Position numbers and translations under genes: made by a program
The notes under the pieces: generated by a model
Told to the model about the DNA's origin: nothing
Databases searched by the model: none
The model's input: only the letters and a program-made list of their open reading frames with translations
Assembly: GCF_902459465.1 (NCBI RefSeq)
Contig: NC_047082.1
Location: 12,276,807 to 12,340,806 of the forward strand
From: Asterias rubens
Lineage: Eukaryota > Echinodermata > Asteroidea > Forcipulatida > Asteriidae
Length of the DNA: 64,000 bases
Direction of reading: 5' to 3'
Part shown: piece by piece, positions 11,420 to 23,651 of the stretch
Layout: each line of letters begins with the position of its first letter
Numbering within the stretch: position 1 is the first letter of the stretch

Positions 11420-11581
11420 GGAATCAATGTGTGGTGAAGAGGTTTTCAACTAGTGGTTTAATCCCAACGAGGCCTGGCTCTTGATAATTTTACCGAGACG
11501 AAGTCGAGGTAAATTATCAAGAACAAGGCCTCGGCGGGTTTAAACCGCTAGTTGAAAACCGATTCAACACACTTTGATTCC
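11420..11581. repeat. Foldback element with about 70-bp arms
   Basis: The arms run from GAATCAATGTGTGG and 'GGTTTTCAACTAGTGGTTTA' to 'TAAACCGCTAGTTGAAAACC' and ACACTTTGATTC. The loop is CCGAGACGAAGTCGAGG. Same architecture as 41099-41238 but different sequence. Confidence 0.7.
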
Positions 11582-12480
11582 CATTCATAAATACCTTTTC
11601 GGTCAAAAAACATCAAAAATGTTTGGTCAAAAAGTAAAATAAATGCAAAGATTCATTGTTCAATGATTTCTTTCAACACAACACCCCTCAAGCTATGCAA
11701 TGGTAAGGCCCTCGGGTAAACAACTCCTTATAAGGGAATGCTGTGCGCATTGCGCGTATCGCGTGATGTGGCATGTGTGTCAGCCGTTGCTCTCGACCAA
11801 TAGGAATTAAGAAACTGTCTTAAAACCACAGGTGCAAGCTCGTGTGTCACGCCTATGTTTCAACACTTTTTATTTGTTATAAACAAAGGTTTATACACAC
11901 CCACATGACACGTTCTCCACCAATAGGAATAGCGAAACTGTCTGAGGTATTTATGAATACTTTATAATATAATATAATAAACCATATTATGGTTTAACTG
12001 AGTTTACACTTTATGTTAATTTAATTTAATTCAGTTCATCAACATTTATTTCCACACGGATACAACAATTGATACAAGTAAACTACTAAGTGGAGGCATT
12101 ACACAAGAAACCGAAGCTTATTATGGCGGAAAGTCTTGGCAAAGGACTGTGCAAGTCTCGCGCGTGTTGGCCGATTCACCGTGACATCGTGATATTCGGT
12201 TTCATTTATAACAAAACAACAGAGACCAATAAACCAGGAATGTTCAACAATACCTGTACAAAAACCAGTCGTGAGAGTACAAATGTGAAAAACACAATCC
12301 ATTAATCAACTTGATTGAAACAATCACTTGATACTGTGACAGAATTTGGTTTTGTAATGTTACTTTCAAGTCAAGTGGCACTATATTTGCCACAGTTGGC
12401 TGTCCATATAAGATTTGTTGGTCAAACTCTGAACTCTAACAAAGATCCCCACCTGTTAGCCGTAAGTAGCTAGTTAGTAT

Positions 12481-12650
12481 GGTAAACCCTCTTTGTAGCA
12501 GTTCCCATTCAACCCAACTGGGGCTCCGCATTGTGTGGTAAACCCTCTTTTGTAGCAGTTCCCATTCAACCCAACTGGGGCTCCACATTGTATTGTAAAC
12601 CCTCTGTTGTATCAATCATCATTCAGCCCAGATGGGAGTTTAGTATTGTA
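12481..12650 (+). repeat. Tandem repeat, about 57 bp x 3
   Basis: Units start at 12481, 12537 and 12594 with GGTAAACCCTCT and share CCCATTCAACCCAACTGGGG. The third unit is diverged. Confidence 0.75.
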
Positions 12651-12659
12651 AGTTGAAAG

Positions 12660-13765
12660 AGCCTTCTTTTCTACCCATTGATCCTAACCCAGAAGTTTAA
12701 TGAATTACTATTCAATTTATTGTGGCATGACTACTTGCTTTATACACCAATGGTGAATTTGGTATAAAAATATTGTTCACCATTGCTCATGAGGGACTTG
12801 TGACTGGGAGACCAGAGGGAGAACATGTCTTGGTGTGTTGTGTCCTCAACCCTGGTTTTTAAAGACAGCGCTACCTGGTTCTATATGTAAGTCTGTGCTT
12901 GCTTTTATTTATTGTACCTTGGGCCCATTTCAGCCATTCCAAATCTATTAGTTCTATTTTTCTGATCATAAATTAGGTTCATTTCATTGTATTTTTTACT
13001 TGAGGTTTTGACAGGGTGTTTCCGGTCATGTGGCCAAGGGCATTATTGTGAGGGTAATTTTAGGGGAAAGTTGTCGCTATTTGCTAGGGGCATAGCCCCG
13101 AATTCCGACGGGCTGTCATCCCGGAGAGAGCCCCCAGAAAGTAGTGTAAAGTGGTTTGCTAACATGTGCAGGGAACAGCCAACTCAAAGCCTCATTTTAT
13201 ATTAAAGTTAGCTGAAGTGCATTAATTGATTGTTCGTAAATTTAAGGGTTCAATTGTGCTTATTCCTTTTTGCATTATATCTTGTCCATTTTTGAATCCA
13301 TACTGCCGTTTCTTGTAAATAATTTAATTAGTTAGTGGAATAAAAACCCGCTTAGAAATATAGCGGTAGCATTGGAAATTTTGGGTCCTTATCAATTCTT
13401 TCATTGAAAATGGTTTGTTTGGACTAATCCAACTGGCGTTACTCTTGAGGGGGTTCCGTTACAATACCTACTTAAAGTTTTGCAAAATTTACTATAAACA
13501 ACGATTGTTACACCACAAATTCTTCTTAGTGTTAGCTATAATGATATGTACGGTGTTATAAGTAATATAATAGCATATATTTTGTCAAAAAGTATTCAGA
13601 GAATAATATAGGCTCATGGCTTTATAAGAAAACGTGTTTATTTTCTTCTTTTGTTCGAATCCTGGTTGACATTTCTGGCCGCAGAATGAGAAATGTTTGG
13701 TGTGGTAACCTTTGCACATCATCAGCACGTAGGTGTAGGTCACCACGTTCAAGGCACTTGGCTCT
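12660..13765. other. Non-coding, nothing recognised
   Basis: AT-rich sequence with no protein-like frame, no SINE head and no terminal repeats that could be identified. Confidence 0.3.
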
Positions 13766-13770
13766 CTGTT

Positions 13771-14081
13771 ATTGGTTAGCATAAAAACTTACTTTGTAAC
13801 GAGCAATGGAGAGCTGTTGAAAGTATAAAACAAATTTGAGAAACAACTCCTTCTGTACAAAGAGTTAGTTTCTAACTTAAAAAGACTTCAGGCTTGAAGT
13901 TTTTTATTATGCATCTGAAATCACACATGTGCCAGAAGGATTTATATTTTGATCATCATTCTCTTGCAACTTCAATGACATTGAGTCCAAACGTTGTACG
14001 GTGTTGTTATTTTATGCATATGTTAGAATACACCAGGTTAAAATACTGGTCATTGAAAATTACCAAATGTGTCCAGTACCT
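13771..14081 (+). repeat. TTAA-type MITE (family T1), diverged
   Basis: Follows the T1 consensus loosely ('GAGAAACAACTCCTTCTG', 'TTATTTTATGCATATGTTAG', end 'GTGTCCAGTACCTTTAA'). Confidence 0.6.
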
Positions 14082-14356
14082 TTAATCTGCGCTGAAATCA
14101 TAGGCCACTCTAATCTAAACACTCGTGTACATTGAGGCTTAAAATAGACCAAGCAGGTCAATGCTGATGCGGATCACAGAGAAACCTCCGGAAAGAAAAT
14201 AAACTGAAATAACTGAGTGACTTTGCAGTCATCTTTTTCTCTTGTGTCCAGAGTAGGCCTTTATCCTTGTTCCCAAGGCAAAACAAACAAATTCACCAAG
14301 ACCGAGGTCGTGGGAAATTAGTGTGATTCTGTTACTGATGATAAATTTAGACTTAA

Positions 14357-14500
14357 AGGCACTTGACACTATTGATGATTCCTCAAAATAGTTTTAAAAC
14401 TTTGTTAGAAACGGTTCCAACTGAAGTAACGTTGTTCGTTACCAAGTAAGTTTTTATATTAACAACTATTTTGAGTAATTACCAACAGTGTCCAGTGCCT
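14357..14500. repeat. TTAA-type MITE (family T1), internally deleted
   Basis: Both ends are present with TTAA flanks (14353-14356, 14501-14504), but only about 145 bp remain. Its right TTAA is also the left TTAA of the adjoining family T2 element. Confidence 0.75.
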
Positions 14501-14504
14501 TTAA

Positions 14505-14850
14505 AGCCATTGGCTCTTTCGGAACAGAAAACAAAATTGAATGTCCACAGATTTACAAATAACTTACAGGGTTTACAGAAGGTAATGGTGAAAGACTTCT
14601 CTTGAAATATTATTCCATTAAATGCTTTACTTTTTGAGAAAACATTAAAACAATTATCAACTCTCGATATCGAGAATTACGGATTTATTTTGAACACATG
14701 TCATGACACAGCGAAACGTGCGGAAACAAGGGTGGGTTTTTCCGGGTTTTTTTCTCCCGACTCCGATGACTGACTGAGCCTAAATTTTCGCAGGTTTGTT
14801 ATTTTACATACAAGTTTTGATACACGAAGTGTGGGCCTTGGGACAAATAA
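14505..14850. repeat. TTAA-type MITE (family T2)
   Basis: Starts AGCCATTGGCTCTTTCGG and carries 'TTGAGAAAACATTAAAACAA', 'GACACAGCGAAACGTGCGG' and 'GATACACGAAGTGTGGGCC'. Related to 28538-28912 and 38048-38407. Confidence 0.7.
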
Positions 14851-15072
14851 TAACTGAGTGACTTTGCAGTCATCTTTTTTTCTCTTGTTTCCAGAGTAGG
14901 CATTTATCCTTGTTCCCAAGGCAAGACAAATAAATTCACCAAGACCGAGGTCGTGGGAAATTAGGGTGATTCTGTTACTGATGATCAATTGAGACTTAAA
15001 GGCAGTGACACTATTGATGATTCCTCAAAATAATTGTTAACATAAAACATAGAGCTGCAGATAGTTTAAAGG

Positions 15073-15397
15073 AACACGGTGTCTTTGATCGGTCGAGTTG
15101 GTCTTTGAATGTAGAATATAATGACTACCTCGGTAGTCTAGTTGGTAAGACACTGCTCTAGAATTGCAAGGGTCGTGGGTTCGAATCCCACCCGAGTAAC
15201 ATGCCTGTGATATTTTTTTTCACAGGACTTGGGAAAGTACTGACTATACAGTGCTAACACACGTCGGTGTATGGGTAAAAACCAAAATTAATATTCTTTA
15301 TCCCCGATGCAAATTTAACATCTATTATAATGATCCACACAAATTAGCCTCGAAATTGCGTGGTTTTCCTTTTACTTTGCGAACGAACACGGTAATT
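15073..15397. repeat. TTAA-type MITE (family T3) split by a SINE
   Basis: Starts AGGAACACGGTGTCTTTGATC. The element is interrupted after ATATAATGA at 15123 and resumes with 'TCCACACAAATTAGCCTCG' at 15333. Compare the uninterrupted 45143-45508 copy, which reads '...AATACAATGATCCACACAAA'. Confidence 0.75.
15122..15332 (+). mobile_element. tRNA-derived SINE (family S1) with target-site duplication
   Basis: The tRNA-like head has A box TAGTCTAGTTGG and B box GGTTCGAATCC. A stem 'CTGTGATATTTTTTTTCACAG' and the tail 'AACACACGTCGGTGTATGGG' follow. TATAATGA occurs on both sides (ending 15123 and 15332), the expected L1-type duplication. The head is not a functional tRNA: the 5' and 3' acceptor arms do not pair cleanly and no 3' processing context is seen. 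Confidence 0.8.
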
Positions 15398-15645
15398 TAA
15401 ACACATGTTCTGACACGGCGAACGTGCGGAAACAAGGGTGGGTTTACCCGTATTTTCTCCCGACTCCGATGACCGATTGAGCCTAAGTTTTCAACGTTTT
15501 GTTATTTTATATATAAGTTGTGATACACGAAGTGTGGGCCTTTGGAAAATACTGTTTATCGATGTTGTGCGATTGTTTTAACACACGATTTTGTACCGAG
15601 ACATGGGAACTTGTATCAGATATTTTGACTGCACCCCTCGTTCTC

Positions 15646-17386
15646 TCAAACCGATGTGACCATGTACCCCCAAAATCGTCTCTTATTTACCCCTCCATTC
15701 GCCTCGCCATTGGCTAGCGTGTGGGTGTCATTATTTACTTCACTTGAAACATACCTATGTCTGCGGTACCGCAAGAACAAAACAAGAAAAATAAGGAGCA
15801 GAAAGAAAACCATCCCTGATATAATAACAACCATCGCAGTTGATGCATTTAGTCTAAACCTCTTGGAGTTGATACTGTACTGTTTCTTGACTTTGGACTC
15901 TGTGATTTCCACCGTTCCGCTTACGCTAGTGTTCAAATCCTCATACACCGAAACTTCGCAAGAGATAATGATTTTCCCAATTTCAGGGAAGGATTTTACA
16001 ATCAAGACCGACTCGTTTGGTTTGTTGGTGTTTATTTCGATGTAACTGTATGTTTCGTGATTCCCTTCTTGAACCTGCAGATCGTCAATGAACCACCGGT
16101 ACGATTTAACCGTGGGTAGACCACTGCCGGTACAAACGAACTCCACATTCCCAGTCCCTTGGGTGAGTTGAGTGAAATTTGGTTTGATTTCGGCAGTGGG
16201 GGGTACCATCATTGGCCTGACCCTACATGGTACCGGTTCTGTCACGGCGGCATTCCTCCCTTCACATGTGAACCATCTTCCATTATCCTCCGGTCGGAGC
16301 GTGATCATGTGCGTGTCGACTCCCTCAGGGTTCCACCTTTGGTCCTCCCCATTGAATTGCATCGTTTCGTTGTACCACCAAGTCAGGTTGGGTGTCGGCA
16401 CACCGACTGCGTCTGCACAAATTAACTCTACCTTGGAATCCACAGTGATGTTTACCTCTGTGTCATTTTGATTCAGTTTAAAGGAACAGGATGGCGAGGG
16501 TATTTTCCAGACGGTCAATCTTGCAGCGGTGTATTCGGGTATCATTCGCGTTATGAGTGACCCTCCCACACTTATTTGATAAACACATGAAACAACACCC
16601 TCGTCTGACGGCTGGATATCGGTAATGTGAAGAGTCGTCGTGTGGATTGAGCCATTAACAGTGTAGCTGGAAACCAAAGACATTAAACACATCAATACAT
16701 TAATTTAAACTTTTCATACCTTGTATTTAGGCCCCAAAGTTTCCTGTGGTACGGTTTAACCCCTTCTTAACGTTGTTTTTTTATTTGTGTGTCTGTAAGT
16801 TGAGAAAAAGGGCAGAATGAGTTTCCTATGCAGGGACAATAAAGTTGTATTGTGTTGTTAGCATTCTTGGTCATTGTCATGGTTGTGTAGATGATAAAAC
16901 TGGATCGGGAATTGGAAATGGTTGTAGGAGTAGACAACACACTGCCACGCCCTCGTTTAAAAAGTTGAAACCGGACACACGTATGTGAACTAAATAGTAA
17001 AAAAGGGGGATTTATCCACACAAAAACAGCCACTCCCCCACAACTCAAATGTAGGCAGTAGGAATGTTTTACCTTGTCGTGTAAGCAGCATGTGTCTCAG
17101 TAAAGGCTGAGCTGTTAAACATGTACGTTGTGTTCTGTTCAGCTCCTACATGTGCATACTGAGGAAACTTCGTCGCATCCCATTCAAGCTGCCATATCAG
17201 GGTTTCACTCGGCAACTTGTCCGCCACCGAGCACGAGAACTCGGCCTCTCTCCCCTCGACCCCTACCGTGCTAACGGGGGGATTGACGGCAGCGATCGCC
17301 CTCACGCCACACTGCTGCTGCAAAATCATTCCAATAATACGGAAGAGTAAGTGGACGCAGAACATGGCCCGTGGAGTCGACGCCAT
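15646..17386 (-). CDS. Ig-superfamily type I membrane receptor
   Basis: Two coding exons, 17386-17073 and 16666-15646, with clean borders (ACAAG|GTAAAA, TTTCCAG|CTACAC) and matching phase, join to 444 residues. Residues 1-34 look like a signal peptide (CVHLLFRIIGMILQQQCGV). A V-set-like domain follows (FSCSV...LIWQLEW...ITDIQPSDEGVVSCVY), then two C2/I-like domains (LICADAVGVPTPNLTWWY; VEFVCTGSG...YRWF...IISCEV). There are many N-glycosylation sequons. About 381-403 is a transmembrane helix (VVIISGMVFFLLLIFLVLFL). The 41-residue tail starts RYRRHR and ends MVTSV, a class I PDZ-ligand pattern. The middle domains resemble nectin/VSIG/CADM-type cell-recognition proteins, but no ortholog is claimed. 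Ligand, adhesion or immune role is unknown. The ATG at 17386 is chosen because it begins the signal peptide. Confidence 0.85.
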
Positions 17387-18224
17387 CTCTTATGGCACTT
17401 GTCAATATTTGGAGTGATAAAATAAATGGGACGCTCATATAACAAGTGGAACACGACAGTATTGCATTCTCCAAGTCCCAGTTGCACTCGCAGCCGCCTA
17501 GTAGCTTTGAACTTGTGAACTCACATCAGTATGCTGCGCATTAGACAAGCTTTCAAAAGTCAACAGTATTAAGCCATCACTTTCGGTTGTATATAATAAA
17601 GTATCCCCGTATAATTCACTGTATGAATCAATCATTGCTGTGTATGCAGTAAAATTCCTGCTGCATGTCCTGGTGATATGCAACCTCTTGTGTGTGTTAT
17701 TATAGTCGATGCTTTTCATCGTAATAAATGTGTCTGGGTTGTTTATAAATATATAGAGCAAATTTTTTTATGCTGGTATAAAGGTTGTCATTTATGATTT
17801 GCTATTGTATAACATTATGAAAAGAATTTCACTATAGTCATATTATTTGCTAACTGTATAAAATGCTGAAAAGAAGTGAATAAATGAGTTCTCTGTAGCT
17901 ACAGAACCTTTCGAAGAAGAAAAAAGAGAGGACGTGCCACTGGTTTGCCAGCTGACTTGTCGCGAGTAACCTCGTTCACTGTCACTACTTTCAGAACCGG
18001 TATTGTGTTGCATTCTATCAACTCCCTAGGGCATATTGGCTAATCAAAGACCCTTGCAAATTGGGATTCTTTGTCGACTGAAACATTTGTTCAGACTCGT
18101 GAGGGGAGAGTGTAAACTTGCTGAAAGTTGAAGGTTAAACTAGAAACCAGGGCAGGCGTCAATGGAGTCACGGCAAGAACTAATCCTTTTTGGTAATTTT
18201 TTATCTTTCTTTCTCACTTGTATT

Positions 18225-18372
18225 GCACCGATGTGTGTTAGAACTGTAAACTCAGTACTTGTCCGAGTTACGTGAAGAAAATCAAAAGCATATTACTCGG
18301 GTTGGATTCGAACCTAAGACCTTGCAATTCTAGAGCTTTTTTTACCAACTAGACAACCTTTCGATTGACAGA
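18225..18372 (-). mobile_element. tRNA-SINE fragment (family S1)
   Basis: Reverse copy with 'ACTCGGGTTGGATTCGAACC' (B box on the minus strand) and 'TTTTTTACCAACTAGACAACC'. Confidence 0.7.
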
Positions 18373-18663
18373 TCAACATGAAGGCGATGCAAACCATGGA
18401 GCAGGAACTAAATTTATAAACCATCGCGTTGTTTTCAATAAATTCGTATAACCACCTGATTTGATTGATTGTTTCGGGCTGGTCTACGTCTGCAATCGTT
18501 TTGTTAAAGGGTTAGGGAACGTATGCCGTTGGTTTTTGGAACCGTTCGATTGTTTTAATCATTAAAAATGAAACAATTTAAAGGCAGTGCTTCCAAGGAT
18601 CTCTTTCCCGAAGAGCATTATTGGTGTGACTGTCCAATGTTAGAATTGTTATTTGTTTTTTAA

Positions 18664-18987
18664 AGCGGTGGACACTATTGGCAATTACTCAAAATAATTA
18701 CTACCATAAAACCTTACTTGGTAATGAGTAATGGGTTTGACAGTATAAAACATTGTGAGCAACGGCTCCCTCTGAAGTGTCGTAGAGTCTTCGAGAAAGA
18801 AAATTTTCCATGAATTTGATTTCGAGACCTCAAAATTAGATTTTTTCTTCCTCGCAACTTCGACGACCAATTGAGCTCAAATTTTCACAGGTAATTTGTT
18901 ATTTTATGCATAGGTATGCTGGGATACACCAAGTGAGAAGACTTGTCTTAGACAATTACCAATAATCGGATAGTGTCCAGTGTCTTT
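18664..18987 (+). repeat. TTAA-type MITE (family T1)
   Basis: Starts TAAAGCGGTGGACACTATTGG, with most of the central hairpin deleted, and ends 'GTGTCCAGTGTCTTTAA'. Confidence 0.75.
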
Positions 18988-20472
18988 AACTAACCTGTGC
19001 GAATTTCGTTTCAAAGGTTGTTAGCATTTTTGCGATAATTAGTCCCCAATCTTTCATAAAGCAATATGAAGACACTGTACAATTAAAAATATTAATTTGT
19101 GTCCCATAAAAAAAATCACGTGTGGTGAAGGAATTTTCGAATCTATTTAGCACACATGTGGTGTGATCGATCGAGTATTTCTTACACATTCTTCGTATCT
19201 GTTTTGTTTTACCCCGCGCTGTCAACGTTCGATGTAGTGTAATATTGTATTCCGCCTGTCGGAGGTTATTAGGTCTCGGCGGAACCTTGCTCTCAGAAAC
19301 ATTTCCATCTTTCATAGGTATTCATTACGGAAGCGTATAGCAGCCACACAAAAATATGTTCGTACAATATAACTCGTATACGTACACGATACGTCTGATA
19401 TTAGAGAGATGTTTTCTTATCCTTTTAAGGTAATCCATAAAAATACATAAAACAGTTTTATTTTGACGCAAAATTTGCTGACGATTGTTTTTGACTCTGC
19501 GTCAAGCTAACATGTACTCTCTAAATGTAAAAGATTGAACAACACACTCTTTACATTTCGAGTTGTACAATTAGCTCTTTGAACAGAGTGTTGGTTATTT
19601 CACTCTTTAAGAGGGGTTTCACTCCAGGGCAGAGTGACACTGAATGAATCACGCAAAAAGATGCAAACTTCAAAAGATGCGGAATAACACTCGAAAAAGA
19701 GTTGTCCCTCATATGACTCTTCAAAGAGTGCCTTTTCACTGTTTACATTAAGAGATTACTGTAGTAATAATAATTGATGTGAGGTTTAAGTGGGGTCCCA
19801 CAGTTAGGTTTGTGAACTCCCACCATGTGTTGCTTCCGTTGAATTCGAGATGTCCCAATGGGACACGGACGTGCATAGATGCCGATGATACACGTATAGT
19901 GTCAACGACTTGCTCAATGGCCAACATCACGATCCAACACTTTGCACGTACTTACAAAGTTCAAGAACTTGCAGTATGGGTGACTTTTATGTTATTTTGC
20001 GGTGGTCTGGATGTTTCTGGAAATATTGTGTACCACGTACGGACAACTTCAATGTCTGTTTTTTTTTTTTTTTTTTTTTTTTACTTCAAAGGGGAGGTAT
20101 ACGTTAGCTGGACACTCTTAAAAGAGCAACAAACATAACATTATGTTGTTTTGCTTTTACTTATCTACCCCCAAACCCTAACCCCAAACCTTCAAGGCCC
20201 TACACCCACGCTTTAATAGCAGCGCAACAGTCGATGGTTCTATTCACGGCCGTATTATTAAGTGATTAACTAGTTTCCTGTGACGTCATCTCAAGTACTG
20301 CACCCTCTGAGCTTGAGATGCGTAAGATATTTATAAGAAATGAATCACAATCACAGTTTCCTGCATTCAACTTGAAATTTATTGGGTGCATTAACAAAAC
20401 ATCTTTAGTGCGATCGCCGGTTTTACATGTGCACTGTTCTTCTTTAGAGACATAGACCTGATCTTATACTGT

Positions 20473-23400
20473 ATGTTTACGATGAAGGGGCCTATCTTGG
20501 TTGGTTTCGGTGCCGTGATTTTGACGATATGCACCCACTGTGTAGTTGCTTGTAGACGGTCGACATCGGTGGGTCCAGTAGCTCCGACGAGAGGCCAGGA
20601 GCAGCTTACCGGTAAGATTAATCATAGGCCTAATTGAAAACAAAAATGTCACACATATAACAAATATCTTGTTAAAGGCAGTGGATACTAAACTCAAAAT
20701 ATTTATTAGCACAAAACCTTACTTGGTAACGAGTAATGGGGAGAGGTTGATAGTATAAAACATTGTTAGAAACGGCTCCCTCTGAAGTGAGGTAGTTTTC
20801 GAGAAAGAAGTAATTTTCTGTTTTTCATCGAATTTGATTTCGAGACCAAGCTAAATGTATTATCTCCCAACTTTGATGACCGATTGCGCTCAAATTTGCA
20901 CATGTTATTTTATTATTTTATGCATAATATGTTGAGTAACAGCAAGTGAGAAGAGTATCCACTGCCTTTGTAGATTAAATGTTGTAATAATTAGATCATG
21001 AAATCGTAAATTTCTGTTGGGGCCTTTTGCTTTCGTTTGGGACGCTTGGCAAAAGTTAGTGTGCTTTTGTAAGCTCCATGTTATAAAGAGCATTAGTTTT
21101 GGTTGTGTGTAAGATGAAAACAAAAATATCAACAAGTCTGATTCACATAATACAAAAAAAATAGTTTTATCTGTAGGGAAAACTTATTACATTTGGTATA
21201 CTTATTGTTCTCCCTCTGTATACAATGGATGTGTGAATATGCAATAAGCAACTAATCATTTTCAATCTATGGTTTAATGCACCACCTCAGTTTGTTTCTG
21301 CACTAACCCAAATGTTAAACCAGCCGGAACTAAATACTTAAAGACAGTGGACACTATTGGTAATTGTCAAAGACAAGTCTTCTCACTTGGTGTATCTCAA
21401 CATATGCATGAAATAACAAACCTGTGAAAATTTGAGCTCAATTGGTCGTCGAAGTTGCGAGATAATAATGAAAGAAAAAACACCCTTGTCACACGAAGTT
21501 GTGTGCGTTTAGATGGTTGATTTCGAAATTGAGGTCTCAAAATCAAATTCGTGGAAAATTACTTCTTTCTCGAAAACTACTTCACTTCAGAGGGAGCCGT
21601 TTCTCACAATGTTTTATACTACCAACCTCTCCCCATTACTCGTTACCAAGTAAGGTTTCGTGCTGATAATTATTTTGAGTAATTACCAATAGTGTCCACT
21701 GCCTTTAACTTCATCAGTAACATCTACACTTTGCTAATCTTTTGCAGCTACTACAAATTGTCGAAATCTCCTGTTTCCCCTGATCAGTCCACCCACTCAA
21801 ACCCGTCCATGTCAATTTGGCATGACGCTATAAAGACAGTTACAACAAACTCTAGAAATCAAGTGTTCGTAAAGGGGTTTCGGTTGGTGGAACAAAGACA
21901 GATATGTCATGATTTCTTTCTTCTCGTACTCAATAATGTTAAGATTAGGTGTAAACGCTCAGGGAACTCTTTGTATTAATACGGCTTGGACCAAGGGAGA
22001 TGTTTTGGGTTTTTTTTTTCCTTCTTTTTTTCTTCTTTTTTTTTCTTCTTTTTTGTTAAATTTGTTTCCCGGTCCTTTTCCCCAAGAGATACCGTACACA
22101 AAAACATCTTGCGTCTTCACTTTGAAGCTCGTCTTTATTTCTGACGGATAAAGACGGGGCCAATCCAATGCATATCGTTGCATCAAATCTCAGTAAATTG
22201 TATAAAATGAACTGTAGCCCATGTGGTTTTCCATTTGCGCACTATAGCTTGTTCAATTGCGATGCAGACAAGCAGGTACACCCGGTTCGAATCCTACCCG
22301 TTCCAAAAGGGATATAACTTTTACTGCAACTGTAATGGATTGGGGTTCGTTATGTCTCTCCCCAAAAAGGTAAAGGGTTGAATATTCAGGAAGCGTCCAT
22401 GCAGTTAAAAGTTAATGAATTTTATAAACAATTTTTATTTATTCTGATTATTATTCAGATCCAATCGCTGACGTCTGGTTTGGAGAACTCCCTTTCTTGA
22501 ACTACATGTGCGGCTGGCCGAATAAGACCACGACAGGCATGCACGTGCCAGCTAACAATCACCAAATCATCAATCCATTCGACTTAGTTCCTGACAACAT
22601 CAAACCATTTCATACCTTGGTAAATACAACTTTATGATAAAAACCAAATATTTATGGTATGAGAGAAAAATCAAATGGTCCTCATTGGAATTTGAACTCC
22701 GGGGTCTTGGGTTCAGTTTCCCGTTAGGTCATTCGATTTTTGTTTATCTTATTGGTTATTTCACTTTTATTGTGATGTAGGCACCATGCCAAGTTGTTAT
22801 TGTGATTTATGTACATTGGAGTAACATTAAACATTATAACACATTCTCCCAGAGTTAACTACAAAACGTTTGCAAGAGTGGATTTGTCCATACTTCATAC
22901 GAATTTTGAAGTCATAATACTCGTAACTAATAACCCGGATCAGTCGAATGGTTGGACAACCACTGTGAAATATTCGCTGCGAAACAGTCATGTGACGAAA
23001 TTCGTATTGCATTCGCATTCACATGAAGAATGAACCGGACTTTATGTACAAAACCGTTTTTCTTGAAATCGGTTTCAGGGGTCAATATTTCACAAAGATT
23101 TAGGACTAGTCCTACGATATTAAAAACGTATTGCTAGTTCTAAGTTGGGATGAATAACTCGTGCTAACTCGAGATAAGGTTATTCTTAACTCTTTGTGGA
23201 TTTCAACCCAGAGATGCAACCAAATTTATATATTTCATAATTGTTACAAAAATATTTCGTTTTATCTGAAGGTTTATTTCAGAGGGGATGTGTTCGAGTG
23301 GGGAGCAGGGTTGATGCGATCATATGAGAACGGCACCCTGGGACGTGATCCTCACGGCTGCCCCATCAAGTGGACCTTACCCGGTCAGAGTAACTGCACC

Positions 23401-23535
23401 ACTACGGAGATAAAGCAGGTTGCATCCACTTATCTGACACGTTTCGGTCGGTACGACCTGCTACTAAATAACTGTCATAACTTCTCCCGGAGACTGATTG
23501 AGAAACTACTACGAGGAGAGTGTAGCCCATTTTAA
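20473..23535 (+). CDS. Secreted permuted papain-fold-like protein (PPPDE/LRAT-like), unnamed
   Basis: Three exons, 20473-20611, 22459-22619 and 23272-23535 (TAA), join in phase to 187 residues. The first exon gives a hydrophobic leader (GPILVGFGAVILTICTHCVV), so the product is probably secreted or lysosomal. The rest holds PFHTLVYFRGDVFEWG (His98) and LLLNNCHNFSRRLIEKLL (Cys168). A His before a beta hairpin followed by an NC-x-x-F helix start is the layout of PPPDE deubiquitinase-like and LRAT/NlpC-P60-like permuted papain folds, where that Cys and His are catalytic. The family call is therefore inference from motif order. Sequons occur at N68, N120 and N141. The third-exon acceptor is set at 23271 because only that AG keeps phase; the stronger-looking CAG at 23282 would shift the frame. 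Confidence 0.6.
20677..20970 (+). repeat. TTAA-type MITE (family T1)
   Basis: Begins 'TTAAAGGCAGTGGATACTA', has a shortened hairpin and ends 'GTATCCACTGCCTTTG'. It lies in the first intron of the secreted-protein gene. Confidence 0.75.
21342..21704 (-). repeat. TTAA-type MITE (family T1)
   Basis: TTAA flanks at 21338-21341 and 21705-21708. Near-consensus reverse copy in the same intron. Confidence 0.85.
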
Positions 23536-23651
23536 AGCCGTTTAATGAGGGGAAGGAGCAATAAATATTAACAGCGAGGTTAAGCTGCACGTTACTCGAG
23601 CAAATACGTTACGTTGTTTCTGGGTGACGTTGCCACGTTGGGCTTCCCAGG

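Noticed and set aside
15122-15200. tRNA gene with intact A and B boxes
   Set aside because: Acceptor arms do not pair properly, the body continues into a SINE tail, and it is flanked by a target-site duplication.
16159-16471. Plus-strand frames opposite the Ig exon
   Set aside because: Antisense shadows of the receptor, whose minus-strand frame has signal peptide, Ig and TM features.
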